From CAYLLN01 sp033762315 (GTDB lineage: Bacteria; Planctomycetota; Planctomycetia; Pirellulales; Pirellulaceae), in contig JANRLS010000254.1 of the NCBI GenBank assembly GCA_033762315.1, positions 1-64,000 on the forward strand: 64,000 bases of DNA, given 5' to 3'. The notes beneath the pieces are model-generated. The model was given only the letters and a program-made list of their open reading frames with translations. It did no database searches and was not told where the DNA came from. The position numbers were made by a program, and so were the translations under genes. Positions 62,052-64,000 of this stretch are shown piece after piece; position 1 is the first letter of the stretch; each line of letters starts with the position of its first letter.

Positions 62052-62200
62052 GGGGCATGGGCCAGGAGTCAGGGGCCAGGAATCGGGAGGATGAGGCTCG
62101 CGCCGAGCCGCCGGCGAATTGCCGCCCGTTGTCGATTTTCTCGCTACGCCAAGAGTCCGTCCGCTCCAGCTCGACCCCCAAAATTCCGGGAACAATCGCC

Positions 62201-62229
62201 TTGACATGTGAATAGGTTTACACTACAAT
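62201..62229 (+). promoter_or_regulatory. Near-consensus sigma-70 promoter
   Basis: Perfect TTGACA at 62201-62206, a 17-nt spacer and TACAAT at 62224-62229. The transcript should start near 62236, giving a leader of about 245 nt before the lipoprotein start at 62482. Confidence 0.65.
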
Positions 62230-62325
62230 GTCGTCAATTGCTGCATAGGCGTATGGCCAGCGATGTGCCGAGTTTCGTCGCCGGATTCGCGTCGCCAATC
62301 GCTGGTTTGCCGAAGCGGAGGAATT

Positions 62326-62370
62326 GTGAAGAACGCTTATCGCGCTAATCGGAAACTGCCGGGTCAATAA
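62326..62370 (+). CDS. Possible leader peptide (14 codons)
   Basis: GTG start with GGAGG 4 nt upstream, encoding M-K-N-A-Y-R-A-N-R-K-L-P-G-Q and ending TAA. It lies inside the long leader of the lipoprotein gene. Coding status is doubtful; it could be a regulatory leader peptide or chance. Confidence 0.25.
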   Translation: MKNAYRANRKLPGQ

Positions 62371-62481
62371 TCGCCCTAAAGTGTTTATCTGCAAGCACTT
62401 AGAATCAATCCATTGAGGCGAATAAAATCGTTGAAACAATGGCGGATATAACTACTTGGGCACCAGCTTAGAGGGTTTGGC

Positions 62482-62955
62482 ATGAGCACGTGGGGGTCCA
62501 TGCGTTGGAGCTTGCCGGTCGTCGCGGGGTGGTTGGCGCTTGTCGCCGGTTGCCAGCCCGCCGACGACGGGCCGCCGCTCGTGCCGATCGAGGGGCGGGT
62601 CCTGTTCGAGGGGCAACCGCTTGAAGGGGCGACGATCGCGCTCATTCCCATCGGCGAGACGAAAGGGCAGGGGGGGACGGCCCGCACCGATGCCGAGGGG
62701 AAGTTCGTCCTGAAAACGCCCGATGGCAAGCGGACTGGCGGCATGCCAGGGCAATATCAGGTGCGGGTCAGCAAATTGGTGAATCCCGATGGTTCGACGT
62801 ACATCCTGCCCCCCGATGTCAGCCCGATCGACTCCGCCGGGCGCGAACTGCTGCCGCCGGCCTATAGCGACCTCGGCCAACTGCGACTGCAAGCCGATGT
62901 CGGCCCCGCTGGCGCGCAGGAGCTGAAGTTCGAGCTCGTCAAACAGCCTCGTTGA
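62482..62955 (+). CDS. Lipoprotein with carboxypeptidase regulatory-like fold
   Basis: 157 residues; AGAGGG 7 nt before ATG. Signal peptide ending in lipobox V-A-G-C (Cys24). The rest (P-I-E-G-R-V-L-F-E-G-Q-P-L-E-G-A-T-I-A-L-I-P, then T-D-A-E-G-K-F-V-L-K-T-P-D-G) is the carboxypeptidase-regulatory / transthyretin-like beta sandwich found in many Planctomycetes lipoproteins. Structural, binding-type role. It has the longest leader in the window (see 62201-62229). Confidence 0.8.
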   Translation: MSTWGSMRWSLPVVAGWLALVAGCQPADDGPPLVPIEGRVLFEGQPLEGATIALIPIGETKGQGGTARTDAEGKFVLKTPDGKRTGGMPGQYQVRVSKLVNPDGSTYILPPDVSPIDSAGRELLPPAYSDLGQLRLQADVGPAGAQELKFELVKQPR

Positions 62956-63014
62956 ACGCGCGCCGCGCCGCGGTTCATAATGCGGCCACGCCCCACAAAC
63001 TTCAGGAGCCTGTC

Positions 63015-64000
63015 ATGGCGAACAACTATCGCGTCGCGGTCATCGGTCACACCGGCAAGGGAAACTACGGCCACGGGATCGACACAGTCTGGCTGGAACT
63101 GCCGAATTGTCAGATCGTCGGCGTCGCCGATGCCGACGAGGCGGGGCGCGCCGCCGCGGCCAAGCGGCTTTCGGCACCGAAGGCGTTCGCCGACTATCGG
63201 CAACTGCTCGACGAGACGAAGCCGCAAATCGTCGCCATTGGCCCGCGGTGGCTCGATCAGCATCGCGACATGGTGCTGGCCGCCGCCGAGCGCGGCTGTC
63301 ACATCTATATGGAAAAGCCGATGTGCCGCACCCCCGCCGAGGCGGACGAGATGTGCGCGGCGTGCGAAAAGCACGACGTGAAGCTGGCCCTCGCGCATCA
63401 GACGCGCGTCAGCCCCAAGCTGCAGGCGATTCGCGACCTGATCGAGGATGGCAAACTCGGCACGATTCTTGAGCTGCGCGGCCGCGGCAAGGAAGATGCC
63501 CGCGGCGGCGGCGAGGATTTGTGGGTGCTCGGCAGCCACGTGATGAACCTGATTCACCATTTTGGCGGCGACCCCACCTGGTGCTTCGGCCGCGTCGAGC
63601 AAGAGGGGAAGCCGGTCGGCAAGGAGCATGTGAAACCGGGCAACGAAGGGATCGGCCCCCTCGCCGGTGACAGCATCACCGCCGTCTATGGCCTCGAAAG
63701 CGGCGCGACCGCCTACTTCGGCAGCCGCAAGGCCATGGGTGGGGGCAAAAGCCGCTTTGGCCTGCAAATTTTCGGCAGCAAGGGGGTGGTCGAAGTAGTC
63801 ACCGGCCATTTGCCGAGCGTGCAGTTCTTGCCCGATCCGGCGTGGTCGCCCGGCCGGAGCGGCATCGGCTGGGTGCCGGTCAGTAGCGCGGGGCTCGGCC
63901 AACCCGAGCCGCTGACCGAAGGGGGCTTGAACGCGGGGAACGTCCTCGCGGTGAAAGACCTGATCGAGGCGATCGAAGAAGACCGGCAGCCCGAATGCAA
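63015..64000 (+). CDS. Gfo/Idh/MocA family oxidoreductase (3' truncated)
   Basis: Only the first 328 codons are in the window. AGGAG 5-6 nt before ATG. Rossmann start Y-R-V-A-V-I-G-H-T-G-K-G-N-Y-G (5-19), with an unusual T-G-K-G in place of the usual G-x-G-x-x-G; the V-G-V-A-D-A-D strand (about 37-43) and C-H-I-Y-M-E-K-P-M motif (about 95-103) are typical. G-S-H-V-M-N-L-I-H-H-F-G-G-D gives the catalytic His region. NAD(P)-dependent oxidation of a sugar or cyclitol is expected; substrate unknown. Confidence 0.85.
   Translation, partial: MANNYRVAVIGHTGKGNYGHGIDTVWLELPNCQIVGVADADEAGRAAAAKRLSAPKAFADYRQLLDETKPQIVAIGPRWLDQHRDMVLAAAERGCHIYMEKPMCRTPAEADEMCAACEKHDVKLALAHQTRVSPKLQAIRDLIEDGKLGTILELRGRGKEDARGGGEDLWVLGSHVMNLIHHFGGDPTWCFGRVEQEGKPVGKEHVKPGNEGIGPLAGDSITAVYGLESGATAYFGSRKAMGGGKSRFGLQIFGSKGVVEVVTGHLPSVQFLPDPAWSPGRSGIGWVPVSSAGLGQPEPLTEGGLNAGNVLAVKDLIEAIEEDRQPEC

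Larger units (their letters stand above)
62052..62481. other. Intergenic region with strong promoter and long leader
   Basis: 430 nt. A 14-bp direct repeat lies at 62059-62086 (12 of 14 identical). The strongest promoter of the window is at 62201-62229. A possible 14-codon reading frame with GGAGG lies at 62326-62370. Nothing else is recognised. Confidence 0.6.

Noticed and set aside
61101..62207. A 368-codon minus-strand frame opposite the DUF1559 gene
   Set aside because: It is Arg/Ala-rich without motif; the plus strand is a clear prepilin-like protein.
1..64000. tRNA, rRNA, CRISPR array, insertion sequence, prophage
   Set aside because: I looked for clover-leaf ends, regularly spaced repeats and transposase or integrase motifs and saw none. 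The repeats found are short palindromes or protein-coding repeats.

Overview
The window is GC-rich bacterial chromosome, and the gene content points to a planctomycete, most likely of the Pirellulales type. The signs are: two giant exported proteins that open with the Planctomycetes-style LE-x-LE-D-R / LEAR-x-MMAA export motif and carry dockerin-like repeats and a GEVED domain; a DUF1501 protein; a DUF1559 prepilin-like protein with the H-X9-DG C-terminal motif; a secreted quinoprotein-type dehydrogenase fused to a cytochrome c-like tail; several small lipoproteins; a Ser/Thr kinase with a multi-pass membrane tail; and a squalene-linked HpnE desaturase. No species can be named from the sequence alone.

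Layout. 0.2-3.4 kb: a TPR lipoprotein and a secreted unknown (minus strand), then a 44-residue zinc ribbon protein and a Rossmann methyltransferase-like protein. 3.8-25.3 kb: two giant surface or secreted proteins in tandem. The first (about 5,250 residues) combines a matrixin-like HExxHxxGxxH metalloprotease, a PPC-like domain, beta-helix segments, about eight copies of an unnamed repeat module, GEVED and dockerin. The second (about 1,800 residues) has dockerin repeats at its N terminus, cadherin-like tandem repeats and a SdrD/Cna-B-like domain. 25.3-30 kb: ribBA, a conserved unknown, a small unknown, an overlapping pair (DUF5678-like protein plus retropepsin-like aspartic protease) and ispG. 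30-36 kb: mostly exported proteins (MA-like metallopeptidase, SirB1-like transglutaminase/TPR protein, two paralogous lipoproteins, His-rich protein, TPR protein) and an endonuclease/phosphatase. 36-41 kb: csrA, a membrane protein, ybeY, hpnE, a THUMP-like methyltransferase and an unknown. 41-51 kb: catabolic and exported enzymes (DUF1501, two beta-decarboxylating dehydrogenases, SMP-30 lactonase, quinoprotein dehydrogenase, isochorismatase-like hydrolase) and a Ser/Thr kinase. 51-64 kb: an LCCL-domain protein, a solitary DUF433 protein, tsaD with an S41 protease, a GYF-like/zinc ribbon membrane protein with nfo, a sodium:solute symporter, a cytoplasmic coiled-coil protein, ndk, a pterin dehydratase, the DUF1559 pseudopilin, a lipoprotein and a Gfo/Idh/MocA oxidoreductase cut by the window end.

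Operons are short: mostly single genes or pairs (ybeY-hpnE overlapping by 4 nt, the S41 protease and tsaD, GYF-like protein and nfo, the two paralogous lipoproteins). Intergenic DNA holds several families of small perfect palindromes, short tandem repeats and a bidirectional terminator-like inverted repeat. A recurrent architecture is a -10-like box exactly 6 nt before a start codon that lacks a Shine-Dalgarno sequence, which suggests leaderless transcription of several genes. No rRNA, tRNA, CRISPR array, insertion sequence or prophage was recognised.
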